Assembly: GCA_958405585.1 (NCBI GenBank)
Contig: CATYEP010000107.1
Location: 1-6,514, forward strand
DNA: 6,514 nucleotides
Reading direction: 5' to 3'
DNA from: an uncultured Eubacteriales bacterium
GTDB lineage: Bacteria > Bacillota > Clostridia > Christensenellales > Borkfalkiaceae
In this document: positions 1 through 5,963 of the stretch, piece after piece
Numbering within the stretch: position 1 is the first letter of the stretch
Layout of the letters: every line of letters starts with the position of its first letter
Program-made: the position numbers and the translations under genes
Notes under the pieces: generated by a model
Databases searched by the model: none
The model's input: the letters and a program-made list of their open reading frames with translations, nothing else
Told to the model about the DNA's origin: nothing

Positions 1-2
1 CG

Positions 3-161
3 CATTGTCGCCGTGTTTTGGAAGATTATCTGAGGGGAAAGCGCGAAGTGATTGAAGAATTGGAGGAAGATATCCTTACATGCGATTCTGCGACGCAGGA
101 AGGTCGTCCGATCGCTTATAACGATTGGATGTCAATTGCGATGATCAAACCGCGTAATTGA
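3..161 (+). CDS. C-terminal end of an unrecognised protein (partial, cut by left edge)
   Basis: Frame 3 is open from the left edge to TGA at 159-161 and gives about 52 residues, ending GRPIAYNDWMSIAMIKPRN. The other frames are closed by stops (frame 1 at 31-33). The first part is charged and probably helical (EDYLRGKREVIEELEED). The rest is mixed, with a single Cys and a conserved-looking YNDWMSIAMIKP tail. I do not recognise the family, and the piece is too short to assign a function. The stop is 17 bases before the ATG of the downstream phosphatase, with only that gene's ribosome binding site between them, so the two are probably cotranscribed. Codon use resembles that of the neighbouring genes, which supports real coding sequence. 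Confidence 0.6.
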   Translation, partial: HCRRVLEDYLRGKREVIEELEEDILTCDSATQEGRPIAYNDWMSIAMIKPRN

Positions 162-167
162 GATTGC

Positions 168-172
168 GGGAG
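168..172 (+). promoter_or_regulatory. Ribosome binding site that sets the phosphatase start
   Basis: GGGAG lies 6 bases before ATG 179. An in-frame TTG at 158 also exists, but it overlaps the stop of the upstream gene and has no such site at a usable distance, so ATG 179 is the better start. Confidence 0.75.
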
Positions 173-178
173 AAGAAA

Positions 179-637
179 ATGGTACGTGTATTATTTGTAT
201 GTCTCGGAAATATCTGCAGGTCTCCGATGGCGGAATTTATTCTGAAAGATCTTGTCAGAAAAAACGGTTGGTCTATAGATGTTGCGTCTGCCGGAACGAG
301 TTCGGAAGAGGAAGGCAATCCTGTCTATCCGCCGGCGAAAGCTGAACTTTCGGCACATGGGATCCGTTGCGAAGGTAAACGCGCGGTTGCCTTGGAACGG
401 GAGGATTACTGTAAGTATGATTATATTTTGTGTATGGAAAGCAGGAATGTCACGAATGCGGTTCGTATATTCGGTGCAAACAAAGACGGTAAAGTTTATA
501 GGCTGATGGATTTTTCACAAGAGCCGAAAGATATTGCTGATCCGTGGTATACGAGGGACTTTAAGAAAGCATACGCTGAGATCGAAAAAGGCGTAAATTG
601 TTTTGTGCAATTTCTTCGCGAAAAAAAGAAGATATAG
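179..637 (+). CDS. Low-molecular-weight protein-tyrosine phosphatase
   Basis: This is a 152-residue cytoplasmic enzyme of normal length for the LMW-PTP family. It is expected to hydrolyse phosphotyrosine on proteins through a cysteinyl-phosphate intermediate. The P-loop CX5R(S) is at the N-terminus, with nucleophile C8 and R14 in CLGNICRS. The general-acid loop DPW(Y) is at D121-Y124. Residue 12 in the P-loop is Ile. The related arginine phosphatase YwlE has Thr at the equivalent place, so phosphotyrosine specificity is the better guess (family knowledge, not tested). Start ATG 179 is chosen over the in-frame TTG at 158 because GGGAG sits 6 bases upstream and MVRVLFVCLGN is the classic family N-terminus. 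The gene follows an unrecognised one by 17 bases, and a 15-bp hairpin begins 13 bases after its stop. No tyrosine kinase or capsule gene is visible, so the substrate is unknown. Confidence 0.93.
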   Translation: MVRVLFVCLGNICRSPMAEFILKDLVRKNGWSIDVASAGTSSEEEGNPVYPPAKAELSAHGIRCEGKRAVALEREDYCKYDYILCMESRNVTNAVRIFGANKDGKVYRLMDFSQEPKDIADPWYTRDFKKAYAEIEKGVNCFVQFLREKKKI

Positions 638-649
638 AGGTTGACGGTA

Positions 650-691
650 AAAGACTGCAGTATGTCAAAAAGTATGCATACTGCAGTCTTT
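650..691 (+). terminator. 15-bp perfect hairpin after the phosphatase gene, probable terminator
   Basis: AAAGACTGCAGTATG at 650-664 pairs perfectly with CATACTGCAGTCTTT at 677-691 across a 12-base loop. It starts 13 bases after the stop codon. The T-run after the stem is poor: only the TTT inside the stem's 3' arm, then ATG. It is therefore a weak intrinsic terminator by the usual rule, or a 3'-end stabilising or bidirectional hairpin. Confidence 0.55.
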
Positions 692-808
692 ATGTAGAGT
701 AGAGTGATTGAGAAGAGGATGTCTGAACGGCGAAATTGTTTGAACGGAATGGTTTGCCTGAAGGCTGAAAAGATTTTTTATGAAAATATTTTTTATGCTT
801 GTAATTAA

Positions 809-837
809 TTGACAATTACTGGCTTGCGTATTAAAAT
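809..837 (+). promoter_or_regulatory. Vegetative promoter of the AEC permease gene
   Basis: A perfect -35 box TTGACA (809-814) is followed by a 17-base spacer and -10 TAAAAT (832-837). Transcription should begin near 844, giving a leader of about 40 nt before ATG 886. The sequence just upstream (773-808) is very AT-rich, as in UP elements. Confidence 0.8.
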
Positions 838-885
838 ATTGCACGGTAAGCGAGAAAGTGAAAAAAGAAAAAGGAAGGCAAATCC

Positions 886-1830
886 ATGGATTTCCTGTCC
901 ACATTTTTAAATGTTCTCATTATTGTAGTTTTGGCGATTCCGGGATATTTTCTTCGGAAAGTGAAGCTTTTTCCCGAAACGGCGGCAAGTATTCTGGCGG
1001 TCTTGCTTTTATATATTTCTCAGCCGTTTCTGATGATGTCATCGCTGCTCAATAAACCGTTTGAGTCTTCGATGCTTATTAATTTTGCGTGGGTGATCGC
1101 CTTTGCGATCGTTCTGCAATTCATAGTTTATTTTGTGGCGCGTCTGCTATTTTGGAAATGTAAGGATGAAGCTGCAAAACGGGCGTGTGTTGCGACGTCT
1201 TATTTGGGGAACGTCGGGTTTATGGGAATCCCGGTCATGCAAATGCTTTTCCCTGATAATACAGATCTGGTATTGTATACGGTTGTCTATAATATTGCAT
1301 TCAACGCGATGACATGGACGTTGGGGGTGTATGCAATTACGGGAGAGAGAAAGAGGATCAACGCTCTGAAAATAATTTTAAATCCTCCGACGATTGCGGT
1401 TATAGTGGCTTTACCGTTTTTCTTTTGCAATGTAGCGATTCCCGAGCAAGTTATGACGCCGATATCATATTTGGGGAATATGACCTTGCCGCTTTCCATG
1501 ATCATATTGGGAGTGCGGTTGGCGGATATGAAGCCGATAAGTTTGATCAATGACGGGAAGGTTTATCTTGCAACGTTTGTGAAGCTTATTATTTCGCCGC
1601 TGCTGTCTTTGGGTGTAATGTTTTTGATTTCTCTGCTTGTGCCGATCGACGGGTATGTTTTGGTGGCTTTGTACGTCATCGCAGCTATGCCTGCGGCATC
1701 CAGCGCGTTGAACTTTGCCGAGATGTACAACGGAGACAGGGAAACCGCCGCTGCGTCAACGTTGATGAGTACGATCCTTTGCATTGTAACGATTCCGGTT
1801 CTGATGTTGTTGTGTCAGTACTTGGTCTGA
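886..1830 (+). CDS. AEC (auxin efflux carrier) family permease
   Basis: This is a 314-residue, very hydrophobic inner-membrane protein of normal length for the AEC family. Bacterial members include malate/organic-acid permeases (MleP-like), but the substrate cannot be read from sequence. About ten membrane segments are visible, at roughly 7-24, 33-50, 64-90, 102-121, 128-150, 168-183, 195-212, 227-251, 257-275 and 290-311, in the usual two halves of five. Family-type motifs are GNVGFMGIPV (108-117) in TM4, LPLSMIILG (201-209) in TM7 and MPAASSALNFAEMYNGD (268-284) between TM9 and TM10. Start ATG 886 has AGGAAGG (872-878) 7 bases upstream. The gene has its own consensus promoter and a strong terminator, so it appears monocistronic. 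No malolactic or dicarboxylate gene is adjacent to suggest a substrate. Confidence 0.92.
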   Translation: MDFLSTFLNVLIIVVLAIPGYFLRKVKLFPETAASILAVLLLYISQPFLMMSSLLNKPFESSMLINFAWVIAFAIVLQFIVYFVARLLFWKCKDEAAKRACVATSYLGNVGFMGIPVMQMLFPDNTDLVLYTVVYNIAFNAMTWTLGVYAITGERKRINALKIILNPPTIAVIVALPFFFCNVAIPEQVMTPISYLGNMTLPLSMIILGVRLADMKPISLINDGKVYLATFVKLIISPLLSLGVMFLISLLVPIDGYVLVALYVIAAMPAASSALNFAEMYNGDRETAAASTLMSTILCIVTIPVLMLLCQYLV

Positions 1831-1846
1831 ATTTTTAATGGCTTGT

Positions 1847-1889
1847 AAAAAGGCCGCAAAACACAATTTTGTGTTTTGCGGCCTTTTTT
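1847..1889 (+). terminator. Strong intrinsic terminator of the AEC gene, bidirectional by structure
   Basis: A near-perfect inverted repeat pairs 1847-1866 with 1869-1888. The GC core GGCCGC/GCGGCC is flanked by A and T runs, with an effective loop of about 6 bases (AATTTT) and a T6 tract (1884-1889). It lies 16 bases after the AEC stop. The A5 run at 1847-1851 reads as T5 on the minus strand, so it should also stop leftward transcription. Confidence 0.9.
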
Positions 1890-2010
1890 GCATTCGCGCG
1901 GTGAAATAATGTTAAATTTGTGAGATACAGACAGATGCAGATAACTACGGATAGCTTTAAAGCAGATACAGCAGGATTCGGGAATGCTTAGGGGAAAACA
2001 TCGTAGCGGC
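1847..2010 (-). ncRNA. Candidate small RNA between the AEC and mgtE genes (about 160 nt)
   Basis: This is an inference from flanking signals. A minus-strand promoter (2016-2044) would start transcription near 2010 and run leftward to the back of the AEC terminator, whose minus-strand copy has a T5 tail. No convincing ORF lies inside: the only early ATG gives 13 codons without a ribosome binding site. In the predicted RNA, GCAUUC (from 1982-1987) can pair with GAAUGC (from 1890-1895), closing a domain of about 100 nt just before the terminator stem. CUACG (2002-2006) can pair with CGUAG (1945-1949), but these two pairings would be mutually exclusive or knotted. The 3' half is rich in repeated AUCUG units. 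It matches no RNA family I recognise and does not look like 6S, SRP or tmRNA. Confidence 0.3.
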
Positions 2011-2015
2011 AAGAG

Positions 2016-2044
2016 AGTATAACACAAAAAGATATATTTGTTAA
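2016..2044 (-). promoter_or_regulatory. Minus-strand promoter with extended -10, just past the mgtE terminator
   Basis: Read on the minus strand, TTAACA (2044-2039, 5 of 6 to consensus) is followed by a 17-base spacer and TATACT (2021-2016, 5 of 6). A TG one base upstream makes it an extended -10. The -35 box overlaps the T-tail of the mgtE terminator. Predicted start is about 2009-2010. No gene lies downstream before the next terminator, hence the small-RNA proposal. Confidence 0.5.
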
Positions 2045-2081
2045 AACCAGCCCGTCGGCATAAATGCCGACGGGCTGGTTT
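2044..2081 (-). terminator. Intrinsic terminator of mgtE
   Basis: A 17-bp perfect, GC-rich inverted repeat pairs 2044-2060 with 2065-2081 (core CCAGCCCGTCGGCA) around a 4-base loop. On the minus strand the stem is followed by a short U-rich tail (UUUUAACAAAUAU). It lies about 50 bases beyond the mgtE stop. Confidence 0.82.
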
Positions 2082-2132
2082 GGAATCGATAAATTTCGAA
2101 ATGAAGTATAACATAAAAACCGCCATATAGAG

Positions 2133-3833
2133 TCAGACAATGCCGAGGTGAAAAATGCCAAGTGTGACGCCGCAGAAAAGGAGCAAGGATAAGACGTCAG
2201 TGATGGTGGTGATAAAGGGATTGGCAAAGACTGCAGGGTCTATGTGGATCGCTTTCGCGAAGATAGGAACGCAACAGCCCACGATTTTTGCAACAATCAC
2301 GGCGAAAGCGATGGCAAGACCGACGGCAAGTGAATAAAGCAGGGTATATTGGTAGCCGAAAATGAGACGGTCGATGAGTTGGAGTTTGGCAAAGCAAACG
2401 ATGCCGACGGAGACGGCAACGAGAATGGAAACGCGGAGTTCTTTCCAGATGACTTTTCCGATATCGCGAGGGCGGATCTCATCGAGCGCCATGCCGCGTA
2501 TGACGGTAACGGAAGCCTGGCTGCCGGCATTTCCGCCGGTTCCCATGACCATCGGTACACAGGCGACGAGCAAAGTGGAGAGCATGGCTTCATAACTGTT
2601 CAAAATAAGACCCGTAAAAGTAGCGCTGACCATCAGGATCAAAAGCCAGGGGATCCTGTGTAGGTAGATTTTAAAAACGTTGGTTTCAAGGTATGGTTTA
2701 TCGGACGGAGTGACCGAATTGATATAGGAGATATCTTCGGTTGCTTCATCCGTGATGACGTCCAATGCATCGTCGACCGTGACGATTCCGACGAGCCTGT
2801 TTTCCTGATCCACGACCGGAACAGAAAGAAGGTCGTATTTGGAAAGGAGATGTGCGACATCTTCTTTATCTTGGTGAGTATCGACAAAAATGCAGTTGGT
2901 ATCCATGAACTTTTCGACTTTTTCTTCATAAGCATGGAGAAAAAGGTCTTTGACGGTGACGGTACCGAGCAGGGTTTTCTGATCGTCCGTGACGTAGCAG
3001 GTATAAATGGTTTCCTTGTCGATGGCTTCTTTTCGGATCTTGTCGAAGCATTGGCGGACAGTCATGTGGGAACGGAGCGAAATACATTCCGTCGTCATGA
3101 TGCTGCCGGCGCTGTCTTTCGGATATTTTAAAATTTCATTGATTTCTTTGCGTGTTTCGTTGTCGGCCTGTTGCAAGATTCTTCTGACAACGTTGGCGGG
3201 CATTTCTTCAATGATGTCGACGGTATCGTCGACGAACAGGTCGTCAATGATAAGTTTCAGTTCTTTATCGGAAAAAGAGCGAATCAGAAGTTCCTGCTGA
3301 GCGCTGTTCATTTCGACGAATGTTTCCGCGGCCAGTTCTTTGGGGAGAAGCCGAAAAATGATAGGGAGATCGGTTTCATCGAGTTCGGAGAAAATTTCAG
3401 CCAGGTCGACCGGTTCCAGTTCTGCGAGAAGCGGTTTTAAAAGGGTAAATTTCTTTTCTTCGAGGTAGTCGAGGATCTCTACGATCTTATCGTTTCTGTT
3501 TTCCGGGGTAGCTTTGAGCAGGACTTCATGGACAACGTCGGTCGGCATGCTTCCGAGCAATTCTTCAACGTCGTCGTCAATGATCTCGTCGGTAACCGAT
3601 TGAAGTTTGACGTCGCTGAAATCTTTGAGAACGCGTTTTTGAGTTTCGCGGTTTAAAAGCACGAAAACGTCTGCAGCGGTTTCTTTATCGAGCAAACCGA
3701 ATAACTTTGTCAGATTGTCGCTTTCAAGCGAATCCAAAAGGTCGGCGAGTTCTTCAAGAGTAACGTCTTTGAGTAAGTCGGTCAGTTCGTCCGTTTTTTC
3801 GTCGTTCAAAAGTTGGATAATTTTCTCTTTCAC
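2133..3833 (-). CDS. mgtE: Magnesium transporter MgtE with apparently duplicated N domain
   Basis: This is a 566-residue Mg2+-selective channel of the cytoplasmic membrane, normally a homodimer closed by intracellular Mg2+. Usual members are near 450 residues. The domain order is two tandem MgtE N-type superhelical domains (about 5-118 and 120-235), a CBS pair (about 246-305 and 310-366), a linker/plug helix (about 368-390) and five membrane segments (about 392-413, 416-433, 468-486, 497-527 and 540-564). The family motif GTGGNAGSQA is at 431-440. TM5 contains TTITDVLSLLLF, whose D546 corresponds to the pore Asp (D432 in the Thermus protein). The extra length, about 115 residues, equals one N domain. 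Start GTG 3833 is chosen because GGGAGG lies 7 bases upstream; an in-frame TTG at 3848 overlaps that site. The gene has its own promoter and terminator, so it is monocistronic and divergent from the aminotransferase operon. Confidence 0.95.
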   Translation of the reverse strand: MKEKIIQLLNDEKTDELTDLLKDVTLEELADLLDSLESDNLTKLFGLLDKETAADVFVLLNRETQKRVLKDFSDVKLQSVTDEIIDDDVEELLGSMPTDVVHEVLLKATPENRNDKIVEILDYLEEKKFTLLKPLLAELEPVDLAEIFSELDETDLPIIFRLLPKELAAETFVEMNSAQQELLIRSFSDKELKLIIDDLFVDDTVDIIEEMPANVVRRILQQADNETRKEINEILKYPKDSAGSIMTTECISLRSHMTVRQCFDKIRKEAIDKETIYTCYVTDDQKTLLGTVTVKDLFLHAYEEKVEKFMDTNCIFVDTHQDKEDVAHLLSKYDLLSVPVVDQENRLVGIVTVDDALDVITDEATEDISYINSVTPSDKPYLETNVFKIYLHRIPWLLILMVSATFTGLILNSYEAMLSTLLVACVPMVMGTGGNAGSQASVTVIRGMALDEIRPRDIGKVIWKELRVSILVAVSVGIVCFAKLQLIDRLIFGYQYTLLYSLAVGLAIAFAVIVAKIVGCCVPIFAKAIHIDPAVFANPFITTITDVLSLLLFCGVTLGIFHLGIV

Positions 3834-3840
3834 GGTATGA

Positions 3841-3846
3841 CCTCCC
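3841..3846 (-). promoter_or_regulatory. Ribosome binding site that fixes the mgtE GTG start
   Basis: GGGAGG on the minus strand is 7 bases before GTG (3833-3831). The longer reading frame from TTG at 3848 would start inside this site, so it is not credible. Confidence 0.85.
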
Positions 3847-3866
3847 AAAATACTTTACTGAATTGT

Positions 3867-3895
3867 AGTATAATTTTTTTTAGTGATTTTGTCAA
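3867..3895 (-). promoter_or_regulatory. Vegetative promoter of mgtE
   Basis: On the minus strand a perfect TTGACA (3895-3890) is followed by a 17-base spacer and TATACT (3872-3867). Predicted start is near 3860, leaving a leader of only about 27 nt before the GTG. That is too short for an M-box magnesium riboswitch. Confidence 0.88.
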
Positions 3896-3968
3896 GCGTT
3901 GAAGGTAAATGTGGCGGGGCATGTCGGATTTTTAAGGAATAATTTTTTTAAATCGGGTCGCCTGCCGG

Positions 3969-3997
3969 TTGAATACAAAGCGGTTTTGTGGTATAAT
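3969..3997 (+). promoter_or_regulatory. Promoter of the aminotransferase operon, extended -10
   Basis: TTGAAT (3969-3974) is followed by a 17-base spacer and a perfect TATAAT (3992-3997), preceded by TG at 3989-3990 (extended -10). Predicted start is near 4004, giving a leader of about 23 nt. It diverges from the mgtE promoter, with roughly 70 bases between the two -35 boxes that could hold an operator. I see no clear palindrome there. Confidence 0.85.
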
Positions 3998-4026
3998 AAG
4001 AAAAAAGCGAAAAACGAGGTTCGGAA

Positions 4027-5211
4027 ATGAATCAAAGAATGTTTGAACTGGGCAGCAAACGCTCCGTCATACGGGAAATTTTTGAATTTGGGAGAAAGCG
4101 CAAGCAGGAAGTCGGGGCTGAAAATGTATATGATTTCAGTCTTGGAAATCCGAGTGTGAATCCGCCGGAACAGGTGGAAAACGTTCTGGAAGAGCTGTTA
4201 AGAAAGGAAGATCCTACTGCCTTGCACGGATATACATCTGCGCAGGGTGATTTATCGGTTCGGACCGCGATCAGTAATTATATCAAAACGACGCATCATG
4301 TTGCCTGTGACCCCGATTATATTTATATGACATGCGGTGCGGCGGCGTCATTGGTTATTTCCCTTTCGGCGCTTTGTGAAGAGGGAGATGAGGTGATCAC
4401 ATTTGCTCCTTATTTTACGGAATACAAGGTATTTACGGAAACGGCAGGAGCAAAGCTGGTGGCTCTTGATTCGGATCCTGATACGTTTCAGATCAATTTT
4501 GCTTTGCTGGAAAAATCGGTCACAACGAAAACGCGCGCGGTGCTGGTGAATTCACCGAACAATCCGAGCGGTGTTGTATACAATGAAAACACTGTGCGCA
4601 GGCTTTCGGAGTTGCTTACAAAAAAATCGGCGGAGTACGGCAAGACAATTTATCTTGTCACCGACGAACCGTACCGTGAATTGGCGTATGGCGGCGTAAA
4701 AGTTCCGTATCTTACAAATTATTATAAGCATACGATCGTTTGTTATTCTTATTCGAAATCACTTTCTTTGCCGGGTGAACGTATCGGATATATATTTGTG
4801 AATCCGGAAGCGGAAAGAGCCAAAGAATTGTATCTGGCGGTTTGCGGGGCAGGCAGGGCGCACGGCTATGTATGCGCGCCGTCTTTGTTTCAAAAAATGA
4901 TTGCACGTTGTCAGGGAATCACGTCGGATGTATCTGTATATGAGAGGAATCGCAATTTACTTGTCGGGGCGCTTCAGAAATGCGGATATACCTGTGTACA
5001 GCCGGACGGTGCGTTTTATCTGTTTGTGAAATCGCCGGAACCTGACGCGAATGCATTTTGCGAAAGAGCGAAAAAATACAATCTTTTGCTGGTGCCGGGA
5101 GATGATTTCGGGTGCAAAGGATATGTGAGGATTGCGTACTGCGTATCCAATGATATGATCCGCCGTTCTCTGCCGTCCTTTGAAAAACTTGCGAAAGAGT
5201 ACGGGTTATAA
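4027..5211 (+). CDS. PLP-dependent class I/II aminotransferase
   Basis: This 394-residue cytoplasmic fold-type I enzyme should transfer an amino group from an amino acid to a 2-oxo acid. Its length is normal for the aspartate aminotransferase-like group. The PLP-binding lysine is K244 in SYSKSLSLPGERIGY. The NPxNPSG-type motif gives N179 (SPNNPSG, 176-182). D213 and Y216 of TDEPYREL contact the pyridine ring. R252 binds phosphate. R368 in GYVRIAYC is the conserved carboxylate-binding arginine. The N-terminal VYDFSLGNPSVNPP (34-47) is typical of a subgroup common in anaerobic Firmicutes, usually annotated only as aspartate/aromatic aminotransferase. The substrate is not determined by sequence. 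Start ATG 4027 has GAGGT (4016-4020) 6 bases upstream. It is the first gene of a three-gene operon, and the next gene begins 3 bases after its stop. Confidence 0.94.
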   Translation: MNQRMFELGSKRSVIREIFEFGRKRKQEVGAENVYDFSLGNPSVNPPEQVENVLEELLRKEDPTALHGYTSAQGDLSVRTAISNYIKTTHHVACDPDYIYMTCGAAASLVISLSALCEEGDEVITFAPYFTEYKVFTETAGAKLVALDSDPDTFQINFALLEKSVTTKTRAVLVNSPNNPSGVVYNENTVRRLSELLTKKSAEYGKTIYLVTDEPYRELAYGGVKVPYLTNYYKHTIVCYSYSKSLSLPGERIGYIFVNPEAERAKELYLAVCGAGRAHGYVCAPSLFQKMIARCQGITSDVSVYERNRNLLVGALQKCGYTCVQPDGAFYLFVKSPEPDANAFCERAKKYNLLLVPGDDFGCKGYVRIAYCVSNDMIRRSLPSFEKLAKEYGL

Positions 5212-5214
5212 TTG

Positions 5215-5940
5215 ATGAGATTGCTATTTATCAGACATGGAGATCCTGATTATGTCCACGATTCGCTGACGGAAAAGGGACAAAAGGAAGTGGAATATTT
5301 GGCGGATCGGCTGGAAAAGATCAGGGCAGATGCTTACTTTCTATCCCCGTTAGGCAGAGCACAGCGCACCGGGGAAGCGACGTTGCGAAGGATCGGAAAG
5401 ACTGGGAAAACGTTGGATTGGCTGCAGGAATTTACGGAAACATGTATTTTACCGGAAACAGGGGAAAAACATCTGATCTGGGATTTTATGCCCTCTTTTA
5501 TGGATCGGTACCCGCAGTTATATTCCGAGCGCGACTGGTTGAAAGTACCTTTTATACAGCAAAGCGGCGTACCTGCGGCGTATGGCCGCGTATGCGACGG
5601 TATCGATGATTTGCTTGCCGATTACGGTTATGCACGCAAGAGAACGTATTATGAGGTTAAAAAAGCAAATCGTAAAACGTTGGTGTTTTTCTGTCATTTC
5701 GGGGCAACAGCGGTGATTTTATCGCACTTGTTCAATATGTCGCCGACTGCGGTCATGCAGCATTTTTCGGCGGCGCCGTCATCGGTAACGACCGTTTATT
5801 CGGAAGAGCGGGAATGCGGGATTGCATCGTTTCGCTGTTCTGCTTACGGAGACATTTCGCATTTGTATGCGGCGGATGAACCTCCTGCGTTTGCAGGGAG
5901 ATTTTGTGAGACTTTTGACGATGAAACAGAACGTCATTGA
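5215..5940 (+). CDS. Histidine phosphatase superfamily protein
   Basis: This 241-residue cytoplasmic protein belongs to branch 1 of the histidine phosphatase (phosphoglycerate-mutase-like) superfamily, which works through a phosphohistidine. The N-terminal LLFIRHGDPDY gives R7 and catalytic H8. SPLGRAQRTGE (44-54) supplies the second arginine region, and a probable acid follows in LQEFTE (70-75). The second catalytic histidine is H161 in FFCHFGATAVIL. This reads CHF where many relatives have HGG, a modest deviation. The C-terminal part ends in GDISHLYAADEPPAF and is longer than in minimal phosphatases. The natural substrate is unknown, because the superfamily includes sugar-phosphate, cobalamin and nucleotide phosphatases. 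ATG 5215 fits the family start (MRLLFIRHGDPDY); an in-frame TTG at 5212 is less likely. There is no strong ribosome binding site, and the aminotransferase stop is 3 bases away, so translation is probably coupled. Confidence 0.9.
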   Translation: MRLLFIRHGDPDYVHDSLTEKGQKEVEYLADRLEKIRADAYFLSPLGRAQRTGEATLRRIGKTGKTLDWLQEFTETCILPETGEKHLIWDFMPSFMDRYPQLYSERDWLKVPFIQQSGVPAAYGRVCDGIDDLLADYGYARKRTYYEVKKANRKTLVFFCHFGATAVILSHLFNMSPTAVMQHFSAAPSSVTTVYSEERECGIASFRCSAYGDISHLYAADEPPAFAGRFCETFDDETERH

Positions 5941-5963
5941 TGGTTCTGATATGGAGGTAAAGA

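Larger units (their letters stand above)
2016..2119. repeat. Imperfect 15-bp direct repeat flanking the mgtE terminator hairpin
   Basis: AGTATAACACAAAAA at 2016-2030 and AGTATAACATAAAAA at 2105-2119 match at 14 of 15 bases and lie on either side of the hairpin at 2044-2081. On the minus strand each copy contains TGTTATACT, an extended -10 motif. Only the left copy also has a -35 box at 17 bases; at the right copy that position reads ACTCTA. Confidence 0.5.

Noticed and set aside
179..637. Arginine phosphatase (YwlE/McsB system) reading of the LMW-PTP
   Set aside because: The P-loop has Ile (GNICRS) rather than the Thr typical of YwlE, and no mcsB/clpC gene is adjacent.
756..779. GCCTGAAGGC followed by T6, a possible terminator or attenuator before the AEC promoter
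   Set aside because: The stem is only 4 bp and the T-run is 8 bases away, too weak to call.
665..904. 79-codon minus-strand open frame upstream of the AEC gene
   Set aside because: It lies antisense over the AEC promoter and start and over the 650-691 hairpin, with low-complexity composition and no initiation signal.
1890..2010. 6S RNA as identity for the candidate small RNA
   Set aside because: I could not form the long interrupted hairpin with a central bubble that defines 6S, and the 5' and 3' ends do not pair extensively.
1815..2126. 103-codon minus-strand open frame between the AEC and mgtE genes
   Set aside because: It runs through both terminator hairpins, has no ribosome binding site, is Cys/Arg-rich without domain character, and ends inside the AEC gene.
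2349..2663. Plus-strand open frames opposite mgtE (also at 2850-3131, 3007-3300 and 3171-3440)
   Set aside because: They are shadows of the well-supported mgtE gene. None has a ribosome binding site or recognisable domain.
3834..4026. Possible riboswitch in the mgtE / aminotransferase divergent region
   Set aside because: Both promoters leave leaders of about 20-30 nt, too short for any known riboswitch class here.
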